NCBI RefSeq assembly: GCF_033558715.1
Contig: NZ_CP114606.1
Coordinates: 2,046,001 to 2,110,000 of the forward strand
Direction of reading: 5' to 3'
Source: Acinetobacter sp. YWS30-1
GTDB lineage: Bacteria > Pseudomonadota > Gammaproteobacteria > Pseudomonadales > Moraxellaceae
DNA: 64,000 bases
This document shows positions 36,634 to 47,818 of this stretch, piece by piece (position 1 is the first letter of the stretch; every line of letters starts with the position of its first letter). The position numbers and the translations under genes are program-made. The notes beneath the pieces were generated by a model, which was not told the DNA's origin, did no database searches, and saw nothing but the letters and a program-made list of their open reading frames with translations.

Positions 36634-37434
36634 ATGACACTGAGCTGTATTCAACAACCGCATCAGCATTTAAATGCGAATTTAGACCATGGCGTATTGA
36701 CCTTAGCCATTCACCGTCCTGAAGCAAAAAATGCGCTTTACGGCGAACTATATCTATGGATCGCACAGGCACTGGATGAAGCGGATCAGGATAGTAGTGT
36801 GCGTGTCGTGATTCTACGTGGTCAAGACGCAGACTTTAGTGCCGGCAATGACATGCAGGACTTCATGAAGTTTATTCAGACACCTCTGCAAGCTAAGGCT
36901 GGCGATACCCCTCCTTTTGTCCTGTTGAAGTCTGCTGCAAAATTTTCCAAGCCTTTAATTGCAGCCGTTCGTGGCGTTGCGATTGGTATCGGGGTAACGA
37001 TTCTGCTGCATGCTGATCTGGTTTATAGTGACAATACTGCCCTGTTCCAGATTCCATTTGTTAGTCTTGGCCTGTCTCCTGAAGGTGCTTCAAGTAAGCT
37101 GTTAGTACAACAAGCTGGCTATCATAAAGCGGCTGAGCTATTGCTTACGGCACAACGGTTTAATAGTGAAAAAGCATTGGGCGCAGGTCTGGTAAATAGC
37201 ATTGAGGAAGATGTCTATGCTGCTGCTGAAAAACAGGCACAAACTTTGGCTGCTTTACCACTTGCTTCCATTAAGCAGACCAAAGCATTAATGAAACATA
37301 ATCTGGCTGAAATTATCGAGTGTATTGATGATGAAGCTGAGATCTTTATGAAACGTGTGGGTTCACCTGAAATGACGGAAGCGGTTCAAGCCTTTATACA
37401 AAAACGGAAACCTGATTTCACACAATTCAACTAA
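36634..37434 (+). CDS. Enoyl-CoA hydratase/isomerase family protein
   Basis: 266 residues, crotonase fold. The oxyanion-hole segments are LAIHRPEAKNALYGELYLWIAQAL, LRGQDADFSAGNDMQDFM and LIAAVRGVAIGIGVTILLHADLVY. In LFQIPFVSLGLSPEGASSKLL the catalytic position normally Glu in hydratases is Ser or Pro-Glu shifted, so isomerase-like or acyl-CoA-binding activity is possible. It sits opposite nadM and before a terminator. Substrate not predictable. Confidence 0.87.
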   Translation: MTLSCIQQPHQHLNANLDHGVLTLAIHRPEAKNALYGELYLWIAQALDEADQDSSVRVVILRGQDADFSAGNDMQDFMKFIQTPLQAKAGDTPPFVLLKSAAKFSKPLIAAVRGVAIGIGVTILLHADLVYSDNTALFQIPFVSLGLSPEGASSKLLVQQAGYHKAAELLLTAQRFNSEKALGAGLVNSIEEDVYAAAEKQAQTLAALPLASIKQTKALMKHNLAEIIECIDDEAEIFMKRVGSPEMTEAVQAFIQKRKPDFTQFN

Positions 37435-37453
37435 TTCTGAAACTTATCTTTTA

Positions 37454-37489
37454 ATTGAGGCAGTTTAGACTGCCTCAATCTTTTATTTT
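37454..37489 (+). terminator. Terminator of the hydratase gene
   Basis: ATTGAGGCAG/CTGCCTCAAT with a 6-base loop, followed by CTTTTATTTTTTT. Confidence 0.88.
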
Positions 37490-37507
37490 TTTGAAAGAAT
37501 CTAGCTT

Positions 37508-38302
37508 ATGACTAATGAAAACTCCCAAACGACTTCTCAAACAACCGATAGTTCAAATCCTGAAAAGAAACGTTATTACGAACCTGCACCTCAGGATATT
37601 GATGTAGACAATTTCCGAAAGGTCATCGAAAGCCGCCGTTCAGTGCGTAAATTTACCAAGAAGCCAATTCCTGCCGAGGTCCTCGATGCCTGTCTGGATT
37701 TGGCCTTGCTGGCACCAAACTCTTCAAACCTGCAGCCGTGGACATTTTATGTGGTGCAAAACCCCTCCAAGAAAAAACGTCTGGTTAAAGCATGTATGAG
37801 CCAGCTTGCTGCTAAAACAGCTTCAGAACTGATTGTCTGTGTGGCACGTACTGACCGTGTAGATGAAATGGCAAAACTGAATATCAGCGAGTTTCCATTT
37901 CCTGAGGCTCCACCAGCCATTAAAAAGTACTATAAGTACATTCCATACAACTACAAAACCGGTTATTTAAATGCCTTTGGTAACTTTAAGAAAGTTGCTT
38001 TCAAAGTAGCACGTACACTCGATAAACAAATGCCGGTTTCCGCATTTAGTCCTGCCGATGCCAAACTATGGGCAAGTAAAACCACAGCATTAGCCTGTGA
38101 AAACCTGGTACTGGCTTTACGTGCTTATGGTTTTGATAGCTGTATGATGGAAGGTTTCGATGAACCAATGGTTCGTGAAATTCTGGACCTGAATGATCAG
38201 CAATATCCGGTGATGGTGATTGGTGCTGGTGAACGTGCCAAAGATGGCGTGTTCTTCCCGCAGTATCGTTTTGATCGAGAGCTGTTTATTCAGAAGGTTT
38301 GA
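37508..38302 (+). CDS. Nitroreductase family protein
   Basis: 264 residues. The flavin-binding nitroreductase core begins ESRRSVRKFTKKPIPAEVLDACLDLALLAPNSSNLQPWTFYVV, and GLxxxMxEGF-type binding is seen as YGFDSCMMEGFDEPMVREIL with VMVIGAGERAKDGVFFP near the end. Such enzymes use FMN and NAD(P)H. An unusual N-terminal extension of about 35 residues, rich in Thr, Ser and Gln (TNENSQTTSQTTDSSNPEK), precedes the domain. A hairpin containing GACATGGATGTC lies downstream. Substrate unknown. Confidence 0.87.
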   Translation: MTNENSQTTSQTTDSSNPEKKRYYEPAPQDIDVDNFRKVIESRRSVRKFTKKPIPAEVLDACLDLALLAPNSSNLQPWTFYVVQNPSKKKRLVKACMSQLAAKTASELIVCVARTDRVDEMAKLNISEFPFPEAPPAIKKYYKYIPYNYKTGYLNAFGNFKKVAFKVARTLDKQMPVSAFSPADAKLWASKTTALACENLVLALRAYGFDSCMMEGFDEPMVREILDLNDQQYPVMVIGAGERAKDGVFFPQYRFDRELFIQKV

Positions 38303-38341
38303 GTTTAAAAATAGTATTTAAAGGATTTAAGAATATTAATT

Positions 38342-38381
38342 TACTTAATATTTGATGACATGGATGTCGCTTAATTAAGTA
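38342..38381 (+). repeat. Hairpin with GACATGGATGTCGC word after the nitroreductase gene
   Basis: Outer arms TACTTAAT/ATTAAGTA enclose the inner hairpin GACA-TGGA-TGTC. The 14-base word GACATGGATGTCGC is identical to the second hairpin of the element between ruvA and ruvB (49932-49945), which suggests a dispersed repeat family. The IS982 copy begins 19 bases further on. Confidence 0.45.
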
Positions 38382-38399
38382 TATTAGAAAAATCTAAAT

Positions 38400-39374
38400 A
38401 ACCCCAATCATGGATAAGCCTAGTTTTACATCGTTGTAAATTGAGGCTTATTGTGATGACAGATTTGATAAGCACACAAGGATGCATAAATCCCAGCCAA
38501 ATAACCTGAAATGGAACGATGGCGACTGCTTACCAAGTTATATTGTTGCTTCAGTAAGCTAAAGATGGTCTCTATTTTATTGCGTTGTCTTAGCATCATT
38601 TCATCTTCTGATGATAGCTTCACTGGTCGCATATTCTTGCGATGATAGGTAATTAATTCAATATCCTGCTTTACCAATTTTTCTTTTAAAGTTTCACTGA
38701 TGTAGCCACGATCACCAAAGATTTTACCGATGTAGCCTTGAGCTAGCTTCGGCAGAATTTTTATATCTGAAGTATGGCCATTTGACAGTTGGGTCTGAAT
38801 AAATTGACCCTGAGCATCTACTAATACATGTAATTTACATCCATAGAACCACCCCATTGAGCTTTTAGCTCGTGTGGCAATCTTTTTTAAAGATTTATGA
38901 CGTTGGATACGCTGATTCTTACATACGGGTAAAGTTGTAGAATCAACCCAGGCACAAGCTGTTTGAGCGCTAGAAGTTAGAGAAATATGCAATGCTTGAA
39001 GTGCGAGTTGATGTTGATTGATTAAATGAACCATCCGCTGATAGGATGGGAGGGCCTTGAAAAGCTTATAATAAAAGCGCTGTATCATGCCATAAAAGGC
39101 TTTGAAATGATGAAGTTGAGAGTTCTTATACCAGACCGCGATAAAAATGATTTCAGATAAACAAAGAACCCCTGATCTCTGCCTGACCTTCGGATTTTCT
39201 TGTTTTAAATATTGCCAATAGATGGCTTCATTTTTCTGAAAAAAATCGTCAATCGTACAGAATAAAGTTGTAAACTCGAACATAGGATGGCTGGTTAAAT
39301 AGTTTGTGTGGTAACTCACTTATCAACTTAGCCATCTTTTTTTTCAACTGAATTTCTTATCCATGATTCGGGTT
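38400..39374 (-). mobile_element. IS982-family insertion sequence
   Basis: About 975 bases, bounded by near-perfect inverted repeats: left end AACCCCAATCATGGATAAG (38400-38418) and right end, read on the other strand, AACCCGAATCATGGATAAG (39356-39374), 18 of 19 bases matching. It encodes one intact IS982-type transposase. No target-site duplication is obvious: left flank ends CTAAAT, right flank starts ATAATA. Confidence 0.9.
38426..39283 (-). CDS. IS982-family transposase
   Basis: 285 residues from ATG 39283 (MFEFTTLFCTIDDFF), which matches the usual IS982 start; a GTG at 39319 would add 12 residues. It is a DDE transposase: candidate acidic residues are Asp in AWVDSTTLPV, Asp in KIFGDRGYIS and Glu in RNKIETIFSLLKQQYNLVSSRHRS, which has the typical Y-x-L-x-x-x-R-H spacing. 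The frame is intact, so the element may be active. It belongs to the insertion sequence and is unrelated to its neighbours. Confidence 0.92.
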   Translation of the reverse strand: MFEFTTLFCTIDDFFQKNEAIYWQYLKQENPKVRQRSGVLCLSEIIFIAVWYKNSQLHHFKAFYGMIQRFYYKLFKALPSYQRMVHLINQHQLALQALHISLTSSAQTACAWVDSTTLPVCKNQRIQRHKSLKKIATRAKSSMGWFYGCKLHVLVDAQGQFIQTQLSNGHTSDIKILPKLAQGYIGKIFGDRGYISETLKEKLVKQDIELITYHRKNMRPVKLSSEDEMMLRQRNKIETIFSLLKQQYNLVSSRHRSISGYLAGIYASLCAYQICHHNKPQFTTM

Positions 39375-39460
39375 ATAATAATAAAAGCAGATTGGGTGTT
39401 TTTAATATATAGACGGCACATCAACACTAATGCACCGTCGGTTTATATCACTTCTAAAAT

Positions 39461-39778
39461 TTAAACTTTTATATCTAAGAGCTGTATAAATTCAAATGCC
39501 GGTTCTTCATAAGGATGACTGTCTTTTAGAGCTTTCGCCACTTCAACAGCCTTTTCATCAGGTACAAGAATTTCGACCCGCCATTCTTCCACATTTTCCA
39601 GCTGGCCGATTTCCCCAATATGAGGATCTGCACCGCGCTGTGGCTTAAATTGTCCAGTTCCCAGTACTTGCCAGGCACAGTCGGTATATTCACCAATCCC
39701 ACCTGCACCTGCTGCAAAGACAGCCTTCTTGGTTTCCTCCAGGTTTTCATCTGGTACGTAATAAATCAGTTTAAGCAT
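39461..39778 (-). CDS. YqfO/NIF3 insert-domain-like protein
   Basis: 105 residues. The whole protein resembles the PII/CutA-like domain that is inserted in YqfO-type NIF3 proteins: LIYYVPDENLEETKKAVFAAGAGGIGEYTDCAW, TGQFKPQRGADPHIGEIGQLE and ALKDSHPYEEPAFEFIQL. The HPYEEPA motif is diagnostic. The metal-binding NIF3 domains are absent, so this is the free-standing form. No signal peptide. Function unknown. It lies on the same strand as the LysR gene, 17 bases after its stop. Confidence 0.85.
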   Translation of the reverse strand: MLKLIYYVPDENLEETKKAVFAAGAGGIGEYTDCAWQVLGTGQFKPQRGADPHIGEIGQLENVEEWRVEILVPDEKAVEVAKALKDSHPYEEPAFEFIQLLDIKV

Positions 39779-39795
39779 ATATCCCTACAAGTTTT

Positions 39796-40677
39796 TCAAG
39801 CATTTACCGTATTGTTAAGGGCTTCGGTAATAATATTCAATGCTGGATTTTGAGAGTTCTTGTTAAATGTTGCATATAGTTCTACCTGGGGTAAAGGTCG
39901 ATCTGTCTGGATCACTTTCACTTCATCATTCAGGAAACGTAATAAATAATCGGGAGCAAAACTAAAACCCATACCCATATTGATCAGGTTAATATGCTGT
40001 AGCACATTGGTCACCCACAGCACCTGATCGTGCTTTAGCTGATCAAAGGACATCAAGGCATTGAGTCTTTCGTAAAATACAGGTGATGCATTCTGATCAC
40101 ACATAATAATCGTATGATTTTTCAGTTCTTGTAATTTCAGTATTCGATCGGTTGGGTGCAAATGCTTGGCTGCAACCAAGTGAATTTGTTCTGTCAATAA
40201 ATGAATATTGTCAAAATCTGGATGATCCATCTGAAAACGGGTAATACTTAGATCTAGTTCAGCATTTTTTAGACGTTGAAGCTGTTCCAGACAGAACAGG
40301 CTATGCAGATGAATTTTCAGATCTGGCATGGTCTTTTTCAACTTGGCCAAAATATGTGGCATGACTTTTAGTTCGGCAACATTCAGAAAACCAATATGAA
40401 TCTGGTTATTTTTCTGCTGGGCCACCTGTCGTGCTGACGCAACGGCCAATTTGGCATTTTCTAGAGCTTTTTCTGCATAGATTAAAAAGGCCTTACCTTC
40501 ATCGGTTAACTGTATTTTTCGTGAAGAACGCTCAAACAGGTTAACGCCAACTTCCTGCTCCAGATCTTTAATCTGCTGGCTTAAAGAAGGTTGAGCCGTA
40601 AACAGCTTTTCAGCAGCCCTAGTGAAACTCTGCTCCTGCGCCACGGTAATAAAATAGCGTAAATGTCGAAGTTCCAT
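39796..40677 (-). CDS. LysR-type regulator, CatM/BenM-like
   Basis: 293 residues. The helix-turn-helix MELRHLRYFITVAQEQSFTRAAEKLFTAQPSLSQQIKDLEQEVGVNLFERSSRKIQLTDEGKAF is close to the CatM/BenM group that controls aromatic degradation. The ligand domain is complete. On the other side, divergently, lies the degraded C-terminus of a FAD-dependent aromatic hydroxylase (40836-41115), which suggests this regulator once controlled that gene and is now orphaned. Inducer unknown. It may be cotranscribed with the YqfO-like gene. Confidence 0.88.
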   Translation of the reverse strand: MELRHLRYFITVAQEQSFTRAAEKLFTAQPSLSQQIKDLEQEVGVNLFERSSRKIQLTDEGKAFLIYAEKALENAKLAVASARQVAQQKNNQIHIGFLNVAELKVMPHILAKLKKTMPDLKIHLHSLFCLEQLQRLKNAELDLSITRFQMDHPDFDNIHLLTEQIHLVAAKHLHPTDRILKLQELKNHTIIMCDQNASPVFYERLNALMSFDQLKHDQVLWVTNVLQHINLINMGMGFSFAPDYLLRFLNDEVKVIQTDRPLPQVELYATFNKNSQNPALNIITEALNNTVNA

Positions 40678-40835
40678 AGATTGCTCACTTCAAAAAACAG
40701 GTGCTTATCATACGATTTAGGCCAACATATTGAAAATACTAATAGATCAATAGCTTATACGAAAACTCATATAATTACCTTCTATGCATGACCAGACTTT
40801 GCATCTCATACATTTATTCCTGTTTCAGGTATACA

Positions 40836-41115
40836 CATAGTGTCTTGCATGACGCAGTATTCGACACTGAATCGGGTGAAGGCTGGAGTCAGGCAGCTGA
40901 ATCGCTGAACTTGCCATATTTGGATGTGATTCGGATTGTTTCTCATTATGTGTATGGCACTTGGGATGGCAAGTCTGAAATTTCATGAATCTGTGTAATT
41001 CTGGTTAGGCCGGTTGGTTATATCGCTTGGTGTTATCAGCACAGTATTAATAATGCTTTTGATTATGTGAATACGCTGAAGGTAACGTTAAAGCAGATTC
41101 AACCCACTGTTTAGC
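40836..41115 (+). pseudogene. Degraded C-terminal remnant of a FAD-dependent aromatic hydroxylase
   Basis: One reading frame runs from about LHDAVFDTESGEGWSQAAESL through SHYVYGTWDGKSEIS, meets an in-frame TGA at 40986-40988, and continues with ICVILVRPVGYIAWCYQ and a helical tail to a TAG at 41113-41115. The order (Trp-x-x-Ala-Ala, a Tyr-Gly-Trp-Asp/x-Asp segment, then LVRPDGYIAWR-like) matches the thioredoxin-like C-terminal domain of PheA/TfdB/MhpA-type monooxygenases, with Asp and Arg changed to Val and Cys. The catalytic FAD domain is missing entirely. An ATG at 40788 is not supported by family similarity or a ribosome binding site. Confidence 0.65.
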
Positions 41116-41120
41116 AATAA

Positions 41121-41146
41121 AAAAGCCACCTCTCGGTGGCTTTTTT
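41121..41146. terminator. Strong bidirectional terminator
   Basis: AAAAGCCACC/GGTGGCTTTT with a TCTC loop and flanking A/T runs. It ends the hydroxylase remnant on one strand and the small membrane protein on the other. Confidence 0.92.
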
Positions 41147-41157
41147 AAATCTGTTGA

Positions 41158-41283
41158 TCAAGAACCCTGTAGCAAATAACTACCTACCAAGAACAGCACC
41201 TGTAGGCCAACGACAAAACCAAATAACCACCAACCTTTCTGACGTAATTCTGTTCTATCCATTATTCTGAGCATCTTAGCCAT
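41158..41283 (-). CDS. 41-residue single-pass membrane protein
   Basis: The minus strand from ATG 41283 encodes 41 residues starting MAKMLRIMDRTELRQKGWWL. Residues about 19-38 (WLFGFVVGLQVLFLVGSYLL) form one membrane helix; the N-terminal part is basic, so it should face the cytosol. A strong ribosome binding site (GAGGTGAT) ends 4-5 bases before the ATG. A terminator follows the TGA at 41158. I do not recognise a family. It is downstream of purL but separated by two terminators, so it has its own promoter. The strong start signal and terminator argue that it is real despite its size. Confidence 0.7.
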   Translation of the reverse strand: MAKMLRIMDRTELRQKGWWLFGFVVGLQVLFLVGSYLLQGS

Positions 41284-41458
41284 GTCATCACCTCATTCTT
41301 GAGTGTTGATACTGAACTGATCTATACCATCTTTCCTTTAAAGTGCATAAATATTGTGCATTATTTACACAATATCACTTCTATGCAGATATAAAAGCAA
41401 AATCTAAACCAGTTCAGCGGGAGAAAATTAAATAAATGTTTCAAACTGCTTAGAAAGC

Positions 41459-41479
41459 AAAAAGCCACCCACTGGTGGC
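41459..41479 (-). terminator. Second terminator downstream of purL
   Basis: GCCACC-AGTG-GGTGGC on the minus strand followed by TTTTTGC; a back-up to the first purL terminator. Confidence 0.7.
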
Positions 41480-41552
41480 AATTGATGAAGCTAGTCTAAA
41501 CAAAAGTAAATGATTTTTCTAGTTTTACTAATTTCCCATAAGTTCAAATTAT

Positions 41553-41575
41553 AAAAAGGGCCGCTGCTGCGACCC
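41553..41575 (-). terminator. First terminator of purL
   Basis: On the minus strand GGGTCGC-AGCA-GCGGCCC (7 bp, one T-G pair) followed by TTTTTAT, 21 bases after the purL stop. Confidence 0.8.
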
Positions 41576-41596
41576 ATTTTTTGAAGCTAAAGCAGA

Positions 41597-44500
41597 TTAA
41601 CCAATGAACTTACGTGCATTACGGAACATACGTAACCAAGCACCGTCTTGATCCCAGTCTTCTGGTTTCCAAGAGTGCTGGATCGCACGGAAGTTACGCT
41701 CAGGGTGTGGCATCAAGATAGTCGCACGACCATCTTTCGAAGTGACACCAGAGATCCCTTCAGGCGAACCATTCGGGTTCAATGGATATTGCTCAGTCGC
41801 ATTACCTTGGCTATCCACATAACGCATAATCACCTGATTATTGGCATTCAATGCAGCAATGCTTTCAGCCGATGCTACTACGCGACCTTCACCATGTGCC
41901 ACAGCGATTGGAAGAATCGAGCCTTCCATACCTTCTAACAATACAGAGTGAGATTTCTCTACACGAACATTGACGCTACGTGCTTCAAATACTTCCGACT
42001 TGTTGCGATGGAAACGAGGCCAAGCATCTGCACCTGGAATCAGTGGAGCCAATTGTGACAGCATCTGACAACCATTACAGATCCCTAGAGAGAAGGTCTC
42101 CTGACGGTTAAAGAATTTCTCGAACTGGTCACGAAGTTGCTGGTTGAACAATACTGATTTCGCCCAACCACCGCCTGCGCCCAATACGTCACCGTAAGAG
42201 AAGCCACCACAAGTGACCAGACCTTCGAAGTCATCCAGGCTGATACGACCAGCAAGCAGGTCACTCATGTGTACGTCAACAGTGTTGAAGCCGACTTTGT
42301 CGAATGCTGCTGCCATTTCCACATGACCATTCACACCCTGCTCACGCAGAATCGCCATATTTGGACGACGTGAATTAATATACGGCGCTTCGATTTGTTC
42401 ATTCAGATCAAATGTCGGTTGAGCAATCAAACCTTTGTGTGCTTTGTCTGTTACTAATGCAAATTCTTGATCAGCAGTTTCTACGTTGTCACGCAGACGC
42501 TGGATTTGATGAGAAACTTCAGTCCAAGCCACTTGCAGGTCAGCACGTCCCAGTACCAGACCATTTACAGATAACTGGTCAGAGTTATTCACTGTACCCA
42601 CTACAGAGATCGCATCTTTCAAAGTTGAAGCTGCGATTTCTGCTTGTAATGCTTCCCAATCTGCTTTCGCGATTTGCAGAACTGCACCGATTTCTTCAGC
42701 GAACAATGCTTCAACTGATTGGTCTTCTAGCGCTACGCCTAGACGTGCAGCAAACATCATTTCCGCAACAGTTGCCAGTAATCCACCATCACCGATGTCA
42801 TGGTAAGCCTTGATCAGACCACGGTTGTTCCAGTCTTGAACCAGTGCAAAGAATGCTTTGAAGTCATCGAAGCTATCAACATCTGGAGTTACAGAACCGA
42901 TGGCTTTATACACCTGAGCCAAGATCGAACCGCCTAAACGGAACTGACCTTTAGACAAATCAATACGAACCAGTACAGATTCAATATTTTTCAGCTCAGG
43001 GGTTAATGTCTTACGAACATCAGTTACAGGTGCAAATGCAGTGATCACGCCTGACATTGGAGAAGTAACAGATTTGTCTTCGCCTTCGTCATTCCAGGTG
43101 GTACGCATTGACAATGAGTCTTTACCGACTGGAATTGCGATGCCCAGTGCAGGGCACATTTCCATACCAATGGCTTTTACACCTTCGAACAATGCTTGGT
43201 CTTCGCCCGGTTGACCTGCAGCAGCCATCCAGTTTGCAGACAGTTTGATGTCGCTGATTTGATCAATCTTCGCAGACATAATATTTGAGATCGATTCAGC
43301 AACTGATAAACGTGCAGAAGCCGCTGGGTTTAACAATGCAACTGGTGGACGTTCACCCATTGCCATTGCTTCACCTGTGTAACCGACAAGGCTGGTTGTT
43401 GTTACTGCAGCATCAGCCACAGGAACCTGCCATGGACCAACCATCTGGTCACGTGCCACCATACCGGTAATCGAACGGTCACCAATGGTGATCAGGAATG
43501 ATTTAGAAGCCACAGTCGGATTCTTGATCACGCGATAAATCGCATCTTTCAGATCAGTGACTTTAGACGCATCAAAGTCATCGCCTTTACGCGGAGCAGT
43601 TTCATATGAACGGCTCATACGTGGTGTACCACCAAGCATCACCTGCATTGGCATATCCACTGGCTTGTTGCCGAACAATGGATCTTCAACGGTTAAATGA
43701 CGCGCTTCAGTGGCTTCACCCAATACCGCAAATGGACAACGTTCACGCGCACAGATTGATTCAAATAGAGATAGAGATTCTGGACGGATCGCAAGTACAT
43801 AACGCTCTTGTGCTTCGTTAGACCAAATTTCCATTGGCGACATGCCTGGCTCAAGCGATGGGATCTTACGCAGATCAAGCACCGCACCAAGCTCGTGGTC
43901 ATTAACTAGTTCAGGCATAGCATTCGAGATACCGCCCGCACCGACGTCATGTACAGAAACGATCGGGTTCTCATCTTCCATACGCCAGCAAGTATCAATC
44001 ACTTCCTGACAACGGCGTTCCATTTCCGGGTTTTCACGTTGTACAGAAGCGAAGTCCAAGTTTTCACCCAGTTTACCGCTGTCTACAGATGATGCAGCAC
44101 CACCGCCAAGGCCGATCAGCATTGCTGGACCGCCAAGCACGATCAGTAGATCGCCTGGTTGAATCGCATCTTTTTCAACGTGGTCCGGACGGATGTTACC
44201 GTAACCACCCGCGATCATGATTGGCTTATGGAAACCTTTCACTTCGCCATTGACGTTTTGTTCGAAGGTACGGAAATAACCCGTCAGCGCTGGACGACCA
44301 AATTCGTTGTTAAACGCAGCACCACCCAATGGACCTTCAATCATGATTTGAAGTGGAGATGCCATACGTGAAGGTTTGCCATAGTTTTCTTCCCAAGGCT
44401 GTTCGAAGCCAGGAATATTCAGGTTAGATACGGTGAAACCCGTTAAACCAGCTTTCGGTTTACCACCACGACCAGTCGCGCCTTCGTCACGAATCTCACC

Positions 44501-45430
44501 GCCTGAACCAGTTGCTGCACCGGCAAATGGTGCAATCGCTGTTGGGTGGTTGTGAGTTTCCACTTTCATCAGGATGTGAGCGGCCTGGCTCTTGTATTTA
44601 TAAACGTGTTGACCGTTATCTTCTTGAGTCGGATAGAAACGTTGCGTATCAAAACCAACAATCACCGATGCGTTGTCTTTATAGGCTGACAATACGTCTG
44701 TTGGTGATTCTTTATAGGTATTTTTGATCATCTGGAACAATGACAATGGTTGAACTTCACCATCAATCGTCCATTCAGAACCGAAGATTTTATGACGGCA
44801 GTGCTCTGAGTTTGCCTGAGCAAACATCATCAGTTCGATGTCGTTCGGATTACGACCCAGTTTGGTAAACGCTTCTGTCAGGTAATCAATTTCCTGTTCA
44901 GACAGCGCAAAACCGAACTCATTATTGGCTTTTACCAATGCCTCTTTACCTTGACCCAGGATATCAATCGAGTTCAAAGGTTTCGGAGCAGTTTCAGTAA
45001 ACAACACTGCAGCATCTTCAATCGCATTGAAAACGCTTTCAGTCATGCGGTCATGCAAGATCTGTAATGCTTCTTTAGAAAGCTCTTTTTCGCCTTTCAA
45101 AGTAAACAAAACACCGCGTTCTAAACGATGAACCGGTGTATTACAGTTGGCAAAAATATCAGTTGCCTTTGATGACCACGGTGAAATCGTGCCGACACGC
45201 GGTGTCACCAGAATCTGGATTTCATCACTTGCAGCCTGGTGCAGTTCAAATGATTGACCATCGTTGAGAAGCTGTAAAGCGGATTGCTGTTGTTGCTCGT
45301 TGAGCGCTTGGTCAAAAAGATAAACAAATTGACTTTCTAGTGATTGAACAGAACTAATTGACGATAAACGTGTGAGTAGTTGAGCTTTCTTAAAAGAAGA
45401 ATGTGCAGGTGCACCGGCAACGATAAACAT
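41597..45430 (-). CDS. purL: Phosphoribosylformylglycinamidine synthase (large, single chain)
   Basis: 1277 residues from ATG 45430 ([19 protein letters not shown]), chosen because this is the conserved start and GGAG lies 11 bases upstream; the 21-residue extension from 45493 is unsupported. The enzyme turns FGAR, glutamine and ATP into FGAM in purine synthesis. Visible are the N-terminal PurS-like part, the two AIRS-type ATP-binding halves (for example [40 protein letters not shown]) and the C-terminal glutaminase with nucleophile Cys in [14 protein letters not shown] and MPHPERNFR. Length is normal for the gamma-proteobacterial form. Confidence 0.97.
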   Translation of the reverse strand: MFIVAGAPAHSSFKKAQLLTRLSSISSVQSLESQFVYLFDQALNEQQQQSALQLLNDGQSFELHQAASDEIQILVTPRVGTISPWSSKATDIFANCNTPVHRLERGVLFTLKGEKELSKEALQILHDRMTESVFNAIEDAAVLFTETAPKPLNSIDILGQGKEALVKANNEFGFALSEQEIDYLTEAFTKLGRNPNDIELMMFAQANSEHCRHKIFGSEWTIDGEVQPLSLFQMIKNTYKESPTDVLSAYKDNASVIVGFDTQRFYPTQEDNGQHVYKYKSQAAHILMKVETHNHPTAIAPFAGAATGSGGEIRDEGATGRGGKPKAGLTGFTVSNLNIPGFEQPWEENYGKPSRMASPLQIMIEGPLGGAAFNNEFGRPALTGYFRTFEQNVNGEVKGFHKPIMIAGGYGNIRPDHVEKDAIQPGDLLIVLGGPAMLIGLGGGAASSVDSGKLGENLDFASVQRENPEMERRCQEVIDTCWRMEDENPIVSVHDVGAGGISNAMPELVNDHELGAVLDLRKIPSLEPGMSPMEIWSNEAQERYVLAIRPESLSLFESICARERCPFAVLGEATEARHLTVEDPLFGNKPVDMPMQVMLGGTPRMSRSYETAPRKGDDFDASKVTDLKDAIYRVIKNPTVASKSFLITIGDRSITGMVARDQMVGPWQVPVADAAVTTTSLVGYTGEAMAMGERPPVALLNPAASARLSVAESISNIMSAKIDQISDIKLSANWMAAAGQPGEDQALFEGVKAIGMEMCPALGIAIPVGKDSLSMRTTWNDEGEDKSVTSPMSGVITAFAPVTDVRKTLTPELKNIESVLVRIDLSKGQFRLGGSILAQVYKAIGSVTPDVDSFDDFKAFFALVQDWNNRGLIKAYHDIGDGGLLATVAEMMFAARLGVALEDQSVEALFAEEIGAVLQIAKADWEALQAEIAASTLKDAISVVGTVNNSDQLSVNGLVLGRADLQVAWTEVSHQIQRLRDNVETADQEFALVTDKAHKGLIAQPTFDLNEQIEAPYINSRRPNMAILREQGVNGHVEMAAAFDKVGFNTVDVHMSDLLAGRISLDDFEGLVTCGGFSYGDVLGAGGGWAKSVLFNQQLRDQFEKFFNRQETFSLGICNGCQMLSQLAPLIPGADAWPRFHRNKSEVFEARSVNVRVEKSHSVLLEGMEGSILPIAVAHGEGRVVASAESIAALNANNQVIMRYVDSQGNATEQYPLNPNGSPEGISGVTSKDGRATILMPHPERNFRAIQHSWKPEDWDQDGAWLRMFRNARKFIG

Positions 45431-45981
45431 GCTGATTTTGGCTCCACGGGATGATCGAGCGACCATGCCACAATGTGACTTGAGAGAGCGCATATTCTAC
45501 TGTGAAATATATAAATCGGCTAGAGAGGAAATGAGAAAACTCAAGCGAAAAGCTATAGCATTTTATAAATAATGCTTTTATTTTCAGATAAAAAAATTGA
45601 ATGTAGTCGCACAGCTTAACACAATTTGTTAAAGAAAAATTAAAACCCGTCAAGAATAATTCAACTTAAAAATTTTGTATTATTTTTCAACACTATTGAT
45701 CATATCAAGCGGTTTAAAATTTAATCTCTATTTTTAATAAAAATGAGCCAAGGATTGACTTCTTTATTATTTCTTGATCAAAAATAGGTAGCTGCGCTGC
45801 TTTTTGCCATCTGTCTGAATGATGATCAACTATATTAAATATTCAGTCCACAGACTAAGATTTACTTTCTATCAAAATTATTGCTCTATAAAAAACAGGC
45901 CGTTTGACCTGTTTTTTATTTTTAGTTCATTCTCACGAATATCTGTTTAGTTTTGAAATTCGATCCCCTAATAAGATTAGC
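45431..45981. other. Long gap between purL and the sulfatase gene
   Basis: About 550 bases, AT-rich. It contains the sulfatase terminator at 45891-45917 and, near purL, an inverted repeat TTAACA-CAATT-TGTTAA at 45616-45632 that lies in the likely purL promoter. No PurR-type 16-bp box was seen, and no ORF with a good start was found. Confidence 0.6.
45891..45917. terminator. Terminator of the arylsulfatase gene
   Basis: AAAAACAGG/CCTGTTTTT with an 8-base loop and T run on the minus strand; symmetrical enough to act both ways. It lies 65 bases after the sulfatase stop. Confidence 0.82.
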
Positions 45982-47679
<1,698 letters not shown>

Positions 47680-47818
47680 TCAGCCCTGTCACCAAATTGA
47701 CAATCTTTCGCTGTATTTCAGCTAAGCTAATTCAAAATGACAATTCATGTCGCACTGCCCTAGTGCTTTACGCTCTTTTTTGGCATGATGCAGAAAGTAG
47801 AGAACTGAATAATGATAA

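Larger units (their letters stand above)
41284..41596. other. Gap between purL and the small membrane protein gene
   Basis: About 310 bases with two tandem minus-strand terminators for purL and, below 41459, AT-rich sequence that should hold the promoter of the 41-residue protein gene. Nothing else was seen. Confidence 0.6.

Noticed and set aside
36533..36772. Extended nadM start
   Set aside because: It would run into the divergent enoyl-CoA hydratase; the nucleotidyltransferase starts at 36532.
37508..37620. Ser/Thr/Gln-rich nitroreductase N-terminus as a signal peptide
   Set aside because: No hydrophobic core; it is a hydrophilic extension.
40788..40835. Start of a new 66-residue protein at 40788
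   Set aside because: No ribosome binding site; only the part after about 40836 resembles a monooxygenase C-terminus, so it is treated as a remnant.
45431..45493. N-terminal extension of PurL
   Set aside because: The conserved start is [10 protein letters not shown] at 45430; the extra residues are not expected in the family.
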